From Bacillus mesophilus (GTDB lineage: Bacteria > Bacillota > Bacilli > Bacillales > SA4), in the NCBI RefSeq assembly GCF_011008845.1, contig NZ_JAAIWM010000001.1:744001-808000 (forward strand): 64,000 nucleotides of DNA, written 5' to 3'. The position numbers and the translations under genes were made by a program. A model generated the notes under the pieces. That model was given only the letters and a program-made list of their open reading frames with translations. It had not been told where the DNA came from and did not search any database. Below, piece by piece: positions 44,077-53,048 of the stretch. Each line of letters opens with the position of its first letter. Positions within the stretch are counted from its first letter, which is position 1.

Positions 44077-44092
44077 TGTGATTTTTGTCACA
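44077..44092. promoter_or_regulatory. Fnr/Crp-type box before the RsbW-RsbQ-RsbP-like operon
   Basis: TGTGA-TTTTTG-TCACA. On the minus strand a TATATT -10 element is centred about 32 nt downstream, which puts the box near -42: the class II activation layout. The predicted transcript starts just before the ribosome binding site of the RsbW-like gene. Confidence 0.75.
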
Positions 44093-44203
44093 GCACTAAG
44101 AATTATAGTGTAATAAAAGATATAGTGCATTAATTCATGCTTAAAATGTATAGTTCTATAGTATGGGTTGTTGATTTCTCCACCTAAAAAAAAGGGAATC
44201 ATA

Positions 44204-44947
44204 TCATATATGACTCCCTTTTTCTCCATTCAATTGTTGAAGTAAATTTTTAATAGCTGTGCGAGGTACAGGTATTTTTGTTTCACTCTTATTACTTAGG
44301 AACATGTTATAAGCTCCATTTATCCATGGTCTCAATTCCTTAATATATTTCTCATTTACTAAATAGCTTCGATGCGGTTTGATAAAAGCTTGATTTCTTG
44401 TTAAATTCTCTAAATCTACTATAGTCATTTTAGTTGTAATGACTCTAGTCTCTGTATAGATAACAAGATGTCGACCTACCTTTTCTGCAAATACGATTTC
44501 TTTTGGATCGAGTAATATGATATTGTTTCCTTCCTCAATCAATAACTTTCCAAAAGAATTTGTGGTGGTGAGTTTATTTTTTTCTTTTAAAATATTACGA
44601 ACACGAAACATCGAATTCTTAAATCTCCCAGTTTCATAGGGCTTTAAAAGGTAATCGACCACGTTTAGTCCAAAAGCTTCTACAGCAAATTCCTGATAAG
44701 CAGTACTAAAAATAATCAGTGGAGGTTTCTTTTTCTTATTAAGAATCTGGGCCAGCTCAACACCGTTTATATCTGGAATTTGAATATCCAAAAACACAAG
44801 ATCTGGATGGTGCTCTTCTACTAATTCAAGTAGCTTTCCCCCGCACCTTAAGCTGGCTATTAAACGTATGTCATCCTCTTGACTTAATAGAAACTCTAAT
44901 TCTTCACGGGCAAGCCGTTCATCTTCAACGATCATTACTTTAATCAA
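44204..44947 (-). CDS. LytTR-type response regulator
   Basis: A 247-aa regulator: receiver domain (phospho-acceptor Asp54 in VFLDIQIPD) and a C-terminal LytTR DNA-binding domain (about 145-240, with IKPHRSYLVNEKYI). TTG 44947 overlaps the kinase stop codon (TTGA) and has GGGAG 8-9 nt upstream, so it is preferred over the longer frame from 44983. It pairs with the MHYT kinase; the target genes are unknown. Confidence 0.9.
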   Translation of the reverse strand: MIKVMIVEDERLAREELEFLLSQEDDIRLIASLRCGGKLLELVEEHHPDLVFLDIQIPDINGVELAQILNKKKKPPLIIFSTAYQEFAVEAFGLNVVDYLLKPYETGRFKNSMFRVRNILKEKNKLTTTNSFGKLLIEEGNNIILLDPKEIVFAEKVGRHLVIYTETRVITTKMTIVDLENLTRNQAFIKPHRSYLVNEKYIKELRPWINGAYNMFLSNKSETKIPVPRTAIKNLLQQLNGEKGSHI

Positions 44948-47100
44948 CCTACAATCTCCCTTTCTTCCAATGTTCCTAAACAAAACGAAATAATGGCCCC
45001 GCCCTCTAGCTTGTTTGAGATCATTAGACTTGCATGGTCTCCAATTAATAATTGAAGTCTTTTATTTACATTATAGATTCCATATCCGTTTCCATTTTCA
45101 CTAACTACATAATCGTGTCCTAGAACTTCCAATTTATCTTGAGTTATTCCTGTACCATTATCTTCAATTGATATACAAACCCCTGACGATTTAATAGAGG
45201 CTTTTACCAATATAAGTCCACCTTGTGGCTTTCCCTTTAAGCCATGTTCAATACTGTTCTCAATTAATGGCTGTAAGGTAAAAGGCGGAATCAAAATATC
45301 ACTAGGAAATACCCTTACATCATCTTCTATTATTATTTCCAATTGATCCTGAAATCGGACTTTTTGGATTTCGATATAAGAAACGATATGGTCAAATTCC
45401 TTCACGAGAGGAATTAGTGATTTGGATGTTAAGGTTAGATTACTCCTCATGTACTTGGCCAATTGAACGGTTAGATTTCTTGCATTTTCCTGATTACTTC
45501 TTATCAGACTAACTATTGAATTTAAGGTATTAAATAAGAAATGAGGATTAATTTGAGCCTGCAATACCCTTAATTCAGCATCCTTTTGCAAGTTTGAGAG
45601 CTGAATTTGCTTCTTTTTGGTAAGGTCTTCTATTATACAAAGATAATAACCAGTACCCTTCTTGTTTTCTTCAATAAAAGAGACTGATACTCTCCCCCAT
45701 TTAATCGTACCATCTATATGACTAAATCTTTTATCCTCACGATGGATGCTATACTTCTCACCGCTTTGCTTGCCCTTAGATAAATCTGATAAAATGGAGT
45801 CTTTAAAGTAATTGATATATTTCCCCTTAAAATCTTCTCCGGTATACCCTAACAAATCTTCTATCTTCGGGCTTACCTCCATGACATTTCCTTTACGATC
45901 TAATAAAAGAATTCCAATTGATGACGTGTTGAATAAAGCTTCCAGCTTCAAAGACTTTTCTTCTAGTTCATTTTCTTTTTGTTTTTTCATCGTAATGTCA
46001 GTAAAAGAAAGAATCACTTCATCTTTATAATCTCTTAAAGGTGAACTATTTACAGAAAGGAAAACAGGATTCTTGCCCTTCTTCGTATATATGATTTCCA
46101 AATTGCATATAGGTTTTTCCATTACTCTAGCAAACCGTTCAGCTTTGGATTGATTAGCCAACAAGTAATCATCGCTTTTGACTTTAAATTCCCATGATGG
46201 ATAATCAATGTGTTTCCCCATTACTTCTTCATAACTAACAGATAAGAGGTCCTCTGCCATTTTATTTATATAAGTTACATAGCCTTTATGATTTAAAATC
46301 ACAACACCATTCGGAATTGTTCCAAGCAAAGAGTTCAGGCGGTGATTCACTTTTTCGGTTACTTCAAAATCTCTCTTTTGATTCAAATACTCGTTTTCTA
46401 AGTAAACACTATGAAGAAGGAATATTATTAAAACAATAACACTGAAGACCGCTATATTAATTCCTAGTAAAAAGTTGTTTATTCCAACACTAGATTCATC
46501 AGTCAGTAAAGTAACGTTATTAATAGACAAATTATAAGAACTGATGTAATGCAGGCTAATAATAGCAAGCATTAACAATACACTGCTTCCAACAGCCCTA
46601 TGTTTTCTACTATTCTCCTCATTTCTTTGCTTAAAGCAAAGATGGATTCCTAAAACCGAAAAAAATAGACTGATAACGAACGCTACCACAACGAAAATAG
46701 TGTGTTGATGAACATGTACTTGTTCTATAGCAAGCATCCCACAAAAGTGTGTACCAAATATCCCTATACTTAGAATGCCCCCTGCTATAACCCCCTTCAA
46801 AAGTCTATAGTTTGCTTTCGAACCAACTAGTACCGAGAAGAAAGAAGCAAGAAAAGCAATTATAAAAGATAGTATTAAGCATATGATGTCATAGGTTAGA
46901 TCATTAATTTGAAGTGCAAGGAGACCTACAAAGTGCATGGACCAAATCCCAATCGCTAACATCAATGCTACTCCTATTTTCCAAAGAAATTGAGACTTTT
47001 TACTATCAAAAGAACGTATGATCATTGAAAAAGAAGTATAGGATCCTAAAAATGCAATAATGATAGAAAAGAATACCAAATAGTAATTATAGTTACTCAT
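44944..47100 (-). CDS. MHYT-PAS-PAS sensor histidine kinase (LytS type)
   Basis: A 718-aa membrane kinase. The N-terminal MHYT domain has about seven helices with the motif repeated as SMHFVGL, THFCGM and LHYISS, thought to bind a metal and sense a diatomic gas. Two PAS domains (about 250-490) follow, then a LytS-type His kinase core (QINPHFLFNTLNS carries the phospho-His) and an ATPase domain (EDNGTGI). ATG 47100 with TGAGGT upstream is preferred over the GTG at 47112. It is translationally coupled to the LytTR regulator. Confidence 0.9.
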   Translation of the reverse strand: MSNYNYYLVFFSIIIAFLGSYTSFSMIIRSFDSKKSQFLWKIGVALMLAIGIWSMHFVGLLALQINDLTYDIICLILSFIIAFLASFFSVLVGSKANYRLLKGVIAGGILSIGIFGTHFCGMLAIEQVHVHQHTIFVVVAFVISLFFSVLGIHLCFKQRNEENSRKHRAVGSSVLLMLAIISLHYISSYNLSINNVTLLTDESSVGINNFLLGINIAVFSVIVLIIFLLHSVYLENEYLNQKRDFEVTEKVNHRLNSLLGTIPNGVVILNHKGYVTYINKMAEDLLSVSYEEVMGKHIDYPSWEFKVKSDDYLLANQSKAERFARVMEKPICNLEIIYTKKGKNPVFLSVNSSPLRDYKDEVILSFTDITMKKQKENELEEKSLKLEALFNTSSIGILLLDRKGNVMEVSPKIEDLLGYTGEDFKGKYINYFKDSILSDLSKGKQSGEKYSIHREDKRFSHIDGTIKWGRVSVSFIEENKKGTGYYLCIIEDLTKKKQIQLSNLQKDAELRVLQAQINPHFLFNTLNSIVSLIRSNQENARNLTVQLAKYMRSNLTLTSKSLIPLVKEFDHIVSYIEIQKVRFQDQLEIIIEDDVRVFPSDILIPPFTLQPLIENSIEHGLKGKPQGGLILVKASIKSSGVCISIEDNGTGITQDKLEVLGHDYVVSENGNGYGIYNVNKRLQLLIGDHASLMISNKLEGGAIISFCLGTLEEREIVG

Positions 47101-47356
47101 TATTAACCTCACATAAATAGATTTCCCTTAGCTTACATTACATCATCTATGAGTCAATAGGAATAGGAAGGTATTACTAGTAGTCTATCTATTTTCATTA
47201 GAAAAACTTGGATAGTGTTAAGTCCTTAGAAGTTGAGTTTGCTTAGTTTTTCTTGATTTCATACAATCCTAATGCTTTTTCACGCAATTCAAGGATGAAC
47301 TACTAGTATCTAATTAGTACAATGTATCTATTTTCACTTTTTATAGCAAACCAACG

Positions 47357-47390
47357 ACAAAAGAGCTACTGATATATTCAGTAGCCCCTC
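47357..47390 (-). terminator. Terminator of the OFA/FdhF operon
   Basis: On the minus strand GGCTACTGA pairs with TCAGTAGCT around TATA, followed by CTTTTG. The remaining sequence up to the kinase start at 47100 shows nothing else I can support. Confidence 0.72.
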
Positions 47391-47402
47391 TTACATTTAT
47401 AC

Positions 47403-49769
47403 TTAGTGCTCCTCTAATAACAACTCATCACCATCGGTATCTCTTTCAACATACTGAATATCTTTTCTTGCATGATACCGATCGGCCTTCTCAAGGCTTA
47501 CGGTAATGTTATAGTCTGGTATTCCAGCATATTTCTCATAGCGGCCTTTTGGTAATAAGAAGTTTCCTTCTGGGAAATGTACCTCTACATTCCCCTGCGC
47601 GATATCTACAAACTTGGCTCTGCCCTGGAATACACCAAAACCGTTATACAGAACCACGCCTTCCCCTTCTGCTATGCTTAGGGTCCGCCCATCCTCTGGG
47701 TTCATCAATACATCATATCTATCTGCGCCATTGAGTGGATCCACTTCGCTATATACCATTGAATTAAACTGTTTACCTCGACGCGTCGTGACGGTAAACT
47801 GTCCTTCCTGTTTCTGGACTAACGGAATATCCATGGCAATCAAGTTTCCTTTTCCATCAGATGTAGAAAACATCCCATCTTCACATAACCAGGCACCGCC
47901 CCATTGAAAGACATCGCCTTGTTTTTTCAAGTATTGAATACCATCATAATTGGGATTGGCGATCGCAATTTCATCTCGAATTTCCTGAGCATCTTTAAAG
48001 TCTACAAGATGAGCACTTTCAGGCTTCACTCGCTTTGCAAGGTCAATGTAAATTTTCCATTCGGCTCGCGCTTCCTCTACCTCATTCTTATTTCCTTCAA
48101 TTTGCGGAGAGAAATAGACCATACGCTCAGTCGAAGTCGAAGTACCGCCGCCTTCTTGTTCATAACGGGTTTTTGCAGGAAGTAGAATAACCGCTTCCTT
48201 TGCATCTAACAGTGCAGATGTATTCAAAATGATATCTTGATGAACACGAATTTCAAGTTCAGATAAAGCCTCTTCAATAAACTCCGGTTCTGGCATGGTT
48301 TCAAGAAAGTTCCCACCACTCATATAATACATCTTTATTTTACGCTCATGATCGTCTGGGAGCAGGATATTTTCTAATGTGACCCCTACAATATCTCCTT
48401 GCCATTTAGGAAGTTCAAAGTTCCAGATCTTTTCAATTCTTTCTATATTGTCTCCAGCATAATCTCCTCCTGGTAACACAAACGGATCACATCCCATTTC
48501 ACCCGTTCCTTGGACTCCAGAATGACCTCGAAATGGCATTAGTCCATTATATTGACGACCCACATGACCTCGTAGTAAGGCTAGATTACAAACTTGGGAG
48601 ATGTTATCTGTAGCAAACGAATGCATAGTAAGACCCATCGCCCACACATAAACTGCATTTTTAGAATGAGCGAGAAGCTGCGCTAATTCTTCTATCCGTT
48701 CTCTAGGCACTCCAGATGAAGAAACAATATCCTCCCAAGATTGCTCCTGAACCTTTTGCTTCAATTCCTCATAGCCATTTACATGATTATTCACAAATTC
48801 ATGATGAATAGCAGAGCTTTCCTCCTGCTCTTCCATATCAAACCAATGCTTCATTATGCCATGCATAAAGGCAATGTCTCCACCTATATTTACCTGATAA
48901 AAATCATCGGCAATCTTTGTTCCAAATAAGGCAGATTCCGCAACAGATGGAATCCAGTATTCATCCATGGCGGGCTCTCTGTAAGGATTGATTACGATAA
49001 TCTTTGTTCCTTTTTTCTTTGCCGCTAACATGTACTTGGTTGAAACCGGTGAAGAATTTGATGCAACACTTCCCCAAAAAAGAATCACATCTGTTCCGAT
49101 CCAATCTTGATAATTACAAGTGGATGCACCTGCACCTACAGAACGCTTCATCGCTGTTTTAGAAGGAGAGTGACAAATTCTTGACGAGTTGTCAATATTA
49201 TTTGCCCCTAAGAAGCGAGCAACCTTTCCGGCCACATAATAAGTTTCATTTGTAATCCCTCTGCTCGTTAGATAGAAACCGTATTGTTTAGGATCTAATG
49301 CTTTCATTTTATCAGCAATCATATCCAGTGCCTCATTCCAAGTTAACCTAGAAAACTTCCTTTCTCCTTTTCTACGAATCATAGGATAAGGAATGCGACC
49401 AAGCTTACGTAGCTCGGTACTATCGTATTTTTTCAACTCATCAATGTCGGCATGCAAAATTTCTGGTTTAATAGCCTGCATCGTACTTAACCGTAGAATA
49501 TTAAGACGAGTTGTGCAAATATGTGGTCCTTTCAGGGTTTGGTCTTGAAGACCGGCAACACCTAATGCACAACCATCACATACCCCTTTTGTTAGAATCC
49601 GAGTAGCATAACCTAAATTATCTTTATTTTCCCAAAAGACTTTCATCGTGTCACGAATATGCTTTGGTTTAACCTTACCCAGCCCAAACGGCACAGGACT
49701 AACCCAATGTTTAGGCTGTGGTATTTTGGACATTTTTTGAGGCCCCTGATGCTTACTCTTTCCCATCAT
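47403..49769 (-). CDS. FdhF/YdeP-family molybdopterin oxidoreductase
   Basis: A 788-aa molybdopterin enzyme related to the formate dehydrogenase alpha chain, in the FdhF/YdeP group (about 760-790 aa). An N-terminal cluster-binding Cys set is seen in GVCDGCALGV and HICTTRLN, and the molybdenum ligand position is Cys (RICHSPSKT), not selenocysteine. The substrate is uncertain; E. coli YdeP is linked to acid resistance. AAGGG precedes the ATG pair. It follows an OFA-type transporter gene by 59 nt, so the two probably act on the same carboxylate. Confidence 0.88.
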   Translation of the reverse strand: MMGKSKHQGPQKMSKIPQPKHWVSPVPFGLGKVKPKHIRDTMKVFWENKDNLGYATRILTKGVCDGCALGVAGLQDQTLKGPHICTTRLNILRLSTMQAIKPEILHADIDELKKYDSTELRKLGRIPYPMIRRKGERKFSRLTWNEALDMIADKMKALDPKQYGFYLTSRGITNETYYVAGKVARFLGANNIDNSSRICHSPSKTAMKRSVGAGASTCNYQDWIGTDVILFWGSVASNSSPVSTKYMLAAKKKGTKIIVINPYREPAMDEYWIPSVAESALFGTKIADDFYQVNIGGDIAFMHGIMKHWFDMEEQEESSAIHHEFVNNHVNGYEELKQKVQEQSWEDIVSSSGVPRERIEELAQLLAHSKNAVYVWAMGLTMHSFATDNISQVCNLALLRGHVGRQYNGLMPFRGHSGVQGTGEMGCDPFVLPGGDYAGDNIERIEKIWNFELPKWQGDIVGVTLENILLPDDHERKIKMYYMSGGNFLETMPEPEFIEEALSELEIRVHQDIILNTSALLDAKEAVILLPAKTRYEQEGGGTSTSTERMVYFSPQIEGNKNEVEEARAEWKIYIDLAKRVKPESAHLVDFKDAQEIRDEIAIANPNYDGIQYLKKQGDVFQWGGAWLCEDGMFSTSDGKGNLIAMDIPLVQKQEGQFTVTTRRGKQFNSMVYSEVDPLNGADRYDVLMNPEDGRTLSIAEGEGVVLYNGFGVFQGRAKFVDIAQGNVEVHFPEGNFLLPKGRYEKYAGIPDYNITVSLEKADRYHARKDIQYVERDTDGDELLLEEH

Positions 49770-49828
49770 AAATCAACCCTTTTTATTAGATTACATCTTT
49801 TAAGACTTGTTATATTTCAAACTACTAG

Positions 49829-51067
49829 TTAAGCAGACTCTTGCTTAGTTTTTAGCTGCTTAATATCAATACGAATTAAAAGTGAGGCAAGTAGCGCAAC
49901 AATGAAGAGTGCTCCAAAGAACGTTAAACTGCCTGCATAGCTTCCCGTTGTATCTTTAATAAACGCTGCAAACTGAGGACCTGCAAGACCTGCTGCCGCC
50001 CATGCTGTTAATATATATCCGTGAATCGCTCCTAATTGCTTTGTTCCGAACATATCCCCAATATAGGCAGGAATAGATGCGAAACCTCCGCCATAGCACG
50101 TATACACAATAATAAGCATTAACACAAACAACCATTGTACAGAAGTATGTGGAAGTAAGAAGAAAATGAATATTTGTAATACGAAGAATATCGTATAGGT
50201 GTTAGGTCTCCCAATATAATCGGAAGCGGAAGCCCAACCAATTCTTCCTAGTCCATTGAATATTCCAATCGCTCCAACTAAAGCTGCTGCTGCCGCCATG
50301 CTGATTCCAATCGCTTCTTGTGCAAGTGGTTTAGCTACAGCAAGTACTGCAATTCCACACGTTACATTAATGAATAGCATAATCCATAGATACCAAAAGC
50401 GACGTGTTTTAACTGCCTCGTTCGCTGTTAACTGAGAAAGTTCTAATGGAGCCTTCGCTTTTCCAGCTGCCACTTTCTCTTTAAATCCTTCCGGCGACCA
50501 GCCTTCTGGTGGCTTTTCTAAGTATAGAGAAGATAAAAGCATAATGACGAAATACACAGTACCTAAAGTATAGAACGTTGTAGCAACACCATAATTACTT
50601 ATTAAGTAATCCATCACTGGGCTTGCAATTGCTGCTGAGAATCCAAATCCCATAATAGCTAGACCTGTTGCAAGACCTCTTCGATCTGGGAACCATTTAA
50701 CTAGTGTAGATACGGGTGCAATATATCCGACTCCTAGACCAATTCCTCCAAGCACTCCATAAAATAAATAGAGCAGATATCTTGATTCTAGTTGCACCGC
50801 TAAGCCCGAACCTAAAAGACCAACACCAAAGAATACAGCTGCCAAGAGTCCTGCTTTTTTAGGTCCATGCTTCTCTACAAAATGACCTAGAAAGGCAGCT
50901 GCTAAGCCTAGAAACAAAATGGCAATACTGAAAGTCCAAGCAACTTCCTGATCATTCCAACCAAACATCGTCTTCAATGGAGTCGTAAAATTACTCCACG
51001 CATAAACCGATCCAATTGAGATATGAATCCCTACAGCTGATAATGCAATTAACCATCTGTTCTTCAC
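49829..51067 (-). CDS. Major facilitator, oxalate/formate antiporter (OFA) type
   Basis: A 412-aa twelve-helix transporter. The first helix has GIHISIGSVYAWSNF, the OFA-family hallmark, and the central loop has KWFPDRRGLATGLAIMGFG. Family members exchange or carry small carboxylates (oxalate, formate, lactate). It is co-transcribed with the FdhF/YdeP enzyme, which hints at a formate-like or related substrate, but this is inferred from position only. Confidence 0.87.
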   Translation of the reverse strand: MKNRWLIALSAVGIHISIGSVYAWSNFTTPLKTMFGWNDQEVAWTFSIAILFLGLAAAFLGHFVEKHGPKKAGLLAAVFFGVGLLGSGLAVQLESRYLLYLFYGVLGGIGLGVGYIAPVSTLVKWFPDRRGLATGLAIMGFGFSAAIASPVMDYLISNYGVATTFYTLGTVYFVIMLLSSLYLEKPPEGWSPEGFKEKVAAGKAKAPLELSQLTANEAVKTRRFWYLWIMLFINVTCGIAVLAVAKPLAQEAIGISMAAAAALVGAIGIFNGLGRIGWASASDYIGRPNTYTIFFVLQIFIFFLLPHTSVQWLFVLMLIIVYTCYGGGFASIPAYIGDMFGTKQLGAIHGYILTAWAAAGLAGPQFAAFIKDTTGSYAGSLTFFGALFIVALLASLLIRIDIKQLKTKQESA

Positions 51068-51618
51068 TCTTTTCCCTCCTCTGTTAATGTGCCTCCGTAT
51101 GATAGTGCTTTACAGGATCGCTATAAAATCACCATCATACATTCTTCTTTAGGCTCACTAAAGTCTCAGAATCGAGCTAATATATGTAAAATCACTCATT
51201 AAATTAATTGTCTGTTCTGCATACTGCTTTGCTCTTTAACTAGTATTCGTTCCATTTCGCTCCATTCCACTACTGTATATTCAGAAGCAACAATCTTTGC
51301 GTAAAGAGCCTTTCTATTAAAATATAACGGTCTGAATAGGACATTTATTTAAGCTTTAAAACCATAAAAGCTATCATGTCCTCTTTATGATTTAATGTAT
51401 ATGGTAACTATAAGGTGATTAGAATATTTTTTTTATTTCCCATTGACACTCTAACAAAGTTGCATACAAGTTTCTAAAATAATTCAAAAAAGCTTCCCGC
51501 TATATAAAGGAGTTTTGAACAACAGAATGGAATAAGTAACCTAATTATGATGGAGTTGGAAATTCTTCAGTTATGTTTGAATCATATCTTAAAATAAACA
51601 CTAGAGAGGAAGGATTGT
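51068..51618. other. Gap of 550 bp, with a possible decayed small gene at 51199-51391
   Basis: No intact gene is seen. On the minus strand, codons from 51348 to the TAA at 51199 read like protein (FRPLYFNRKALYAKIVASEY, then VVEWSEMERILVKEQ) but have no start codon. A short frame from ATG 51391 (MIAFMVLKLK) would join it with one base added near 51360. This could be a frameshifted small gene; no family is recognised. Confidence 0.3.
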
Positions 51619-52224
51619 ATGGGCAGATATCTTAAAGAATTCATTTCTTACCATGATATATGGATACTGAGTGTATTAATTATTGGGGCGTTTGTGTTTG
51701 TTATACCACATTTAGGGGATGGGCAGGTTTGGTTAACGTTGGTCATTGGAAGTCTTCTCTATATAATCAGTGAGTATACAACTCACCGATTTTTCTTTCA
51801 TATGAGGGCTCCCAAAAATCAGCTATTCTTAAAATTCATGAAGAGGATTCACTACGATCACCATGAAGATCCTAATAACTTAAGGCTACTATTCTTACCT
51901 TTATGGTACAGTATTCCTCAGCTTATCATCTTAATAGGAATAGTAACCGTGTTAACAGGTCAATTTTTATTTGGAGTGCTTGTATTTATAGGTTCTGCAA
52001 GTACCATGCTTTATTATGAATGGACACATTATGTAGCTCATCGCCCTTATCAACCTAAAACGGCATGGGGGAAGTGGATGAAAAAACTACACCTCCTTCA
52101 TCATTATAAAAACGAAAACTATTGGTATGGTGTCACTAACCCATCCTTAGATTACTTGTTTGGAACGATGAAGGATGGAAATGAAGTAACTAAAAGTGAA
52201 ACCGCCCGGAAGTTAACTCAATAA
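51619..52224 (+). CDS. Fatty acid hydroxylase / sterol desaturase-family protein
   Basis: A 201-aa membrane di-iron protein with about four helices and the His motifs THRFFFH, HYDHHEDP, HYVAH and HLLHHYKNENYWYG, which bind the iron pair in this superfamily. It would hydroxylate or desaturate a lipid or carotenoid-like substrate; which one is unknown. AGAGGAAGGATTGT precedes ATG. It is transcribed alone. Confidence 0.87.
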   Translation: MGRYLKEFISYHDIWILSVLIIGAFVFVIPHLGDGQVWLTLVIGSLLYIISEYTTHRFFFHMRAPKNQLFLKFMKRIHYDHHEDPNNLRLLFLPLWYSIPQLIILIGIVTVLTGQFLFGVLVFIGSASTMLYYEWTHYVAHRPYQPKTAWGKWMKKLHLLHHYKNENYWYGVTNPSLDYLFGTMKDGNEVTKSETARKLTQ

Positions 52225-52264
52225 GGATCAAGTAAAACTATGGAAGACTAAGAAATTTTGTTTA

Positions 52265-52774
52265 TCAATTTTTTAATAAACGCTTTATCATTCTAATTTG
52301 CCCACGATGATTTATTTCATCTTCCATTACATGAAACCAATACCAATAGTTATTCATTTTTCCCCATGGCTTCTGTTCGTAAAGCCAGCTATCTTTTCTC
52401 GTTTTAAATAGTGATAATGTAGTCTCTCTTACTTCAGATAAAATAGACAGGTAGTATGCTACTGGCCGATCCTTTACTTCCACTCTTGCTTGATCTCCAA
52501 GAAAGAGAGCAGCTTCCCATTTCTTTCGTTCTGCATCATTAATATCTCGGTTATCAAAGGAAAAAACTTGATGAACGAATTCAATCGAAGCGATATGTAA
52601 TAACAGTGCTCCAATGCTATTTGAGTTTTGGTCAGGTAGATCGTCTAGTTCTTCCACGGTTAGAGATTGGACATCCTCCAACGTTACAGCTCTTGTATGC
52701 TCAAGCATACAAATTAAATCGCCAATCTTATCATCATATCCAGCTTGTGGCAAAATTCTATAATCAATCATCAT
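52265..52774 (-). CDS. DinB-family protein (DUF664)
   Basis: A 169-aa four-helix-bundle protein of the DinB/YfiT superfamily. The His residues expected to bind metal appear in LLLHIASIE and FHVMEDEINHRGQIRM. Some relatives are thiol-dependent S-transferases using bacillithiol, which is possible here but unproven. It converges with the hydroxylase-family gene and has no other neighbours in its unit. Confidence 0.83.
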   Translation of the reverse strand: MMIDYRILPQAGYDDKIGDLICMLEHTRAVTLEDVQSLTVEELDDLPDQNSNSIGALLLHIASIEFVHQVFSFDNRDINDAERKKWEAALFLGDQARVEVKDRPVAYYLSILSEVRETTLSLFKTRKDSWLYEQKPWGKMNNYWYWFHVMEDEINHRGQIRMIKRLLKN

Positions 52775-52877
52775 TCTTTACCTCCCATCATTATCAATAC
52801 TAGATTAACAATATTTAAATAAAATAAAAGACTGATAATAATTGTTAAATAATGGTATAATTAATTTAGACAAACTT

Positions 52878-52914
52878 AAAGGGCAGCTGTCAGAATCAGG
52901 GCTGCCCTTTTCTA
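52878..52914. terminator. Terminator-like hairpin in the gap before the dehydrogenase gene
   Basis: GGGCAGC pairs with GCTGCCC across 13 nt, with TTTTCT on the plus side. It is about 135 nt beyond the dehydrogenase stop on the minus strand, and no plus-strand gene ends nearby, so its owner is unclear. Confidence 0.5.
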
Positions 52915-53048
52915 AATAAGGATAAATGTATAAGAAGAATTCTATTAAATTATTGTTTTAAATTTTCAAATCGTTACTCTTAACATGACACAGCCAAAAC
53001 CAGGACCCACATTCCTTAAATGGAGGTTCTTTGTGTACCTCTAAAAGA

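Noticed and set aside
52840..52914. TATAAT followed by a hairpin considered as a small RNA gene.
   Set aside because: The -35 element is weak and the transcript would be only about 50 nt; the hairpin may simply belong to the minus-strand dehydrogenase unit.
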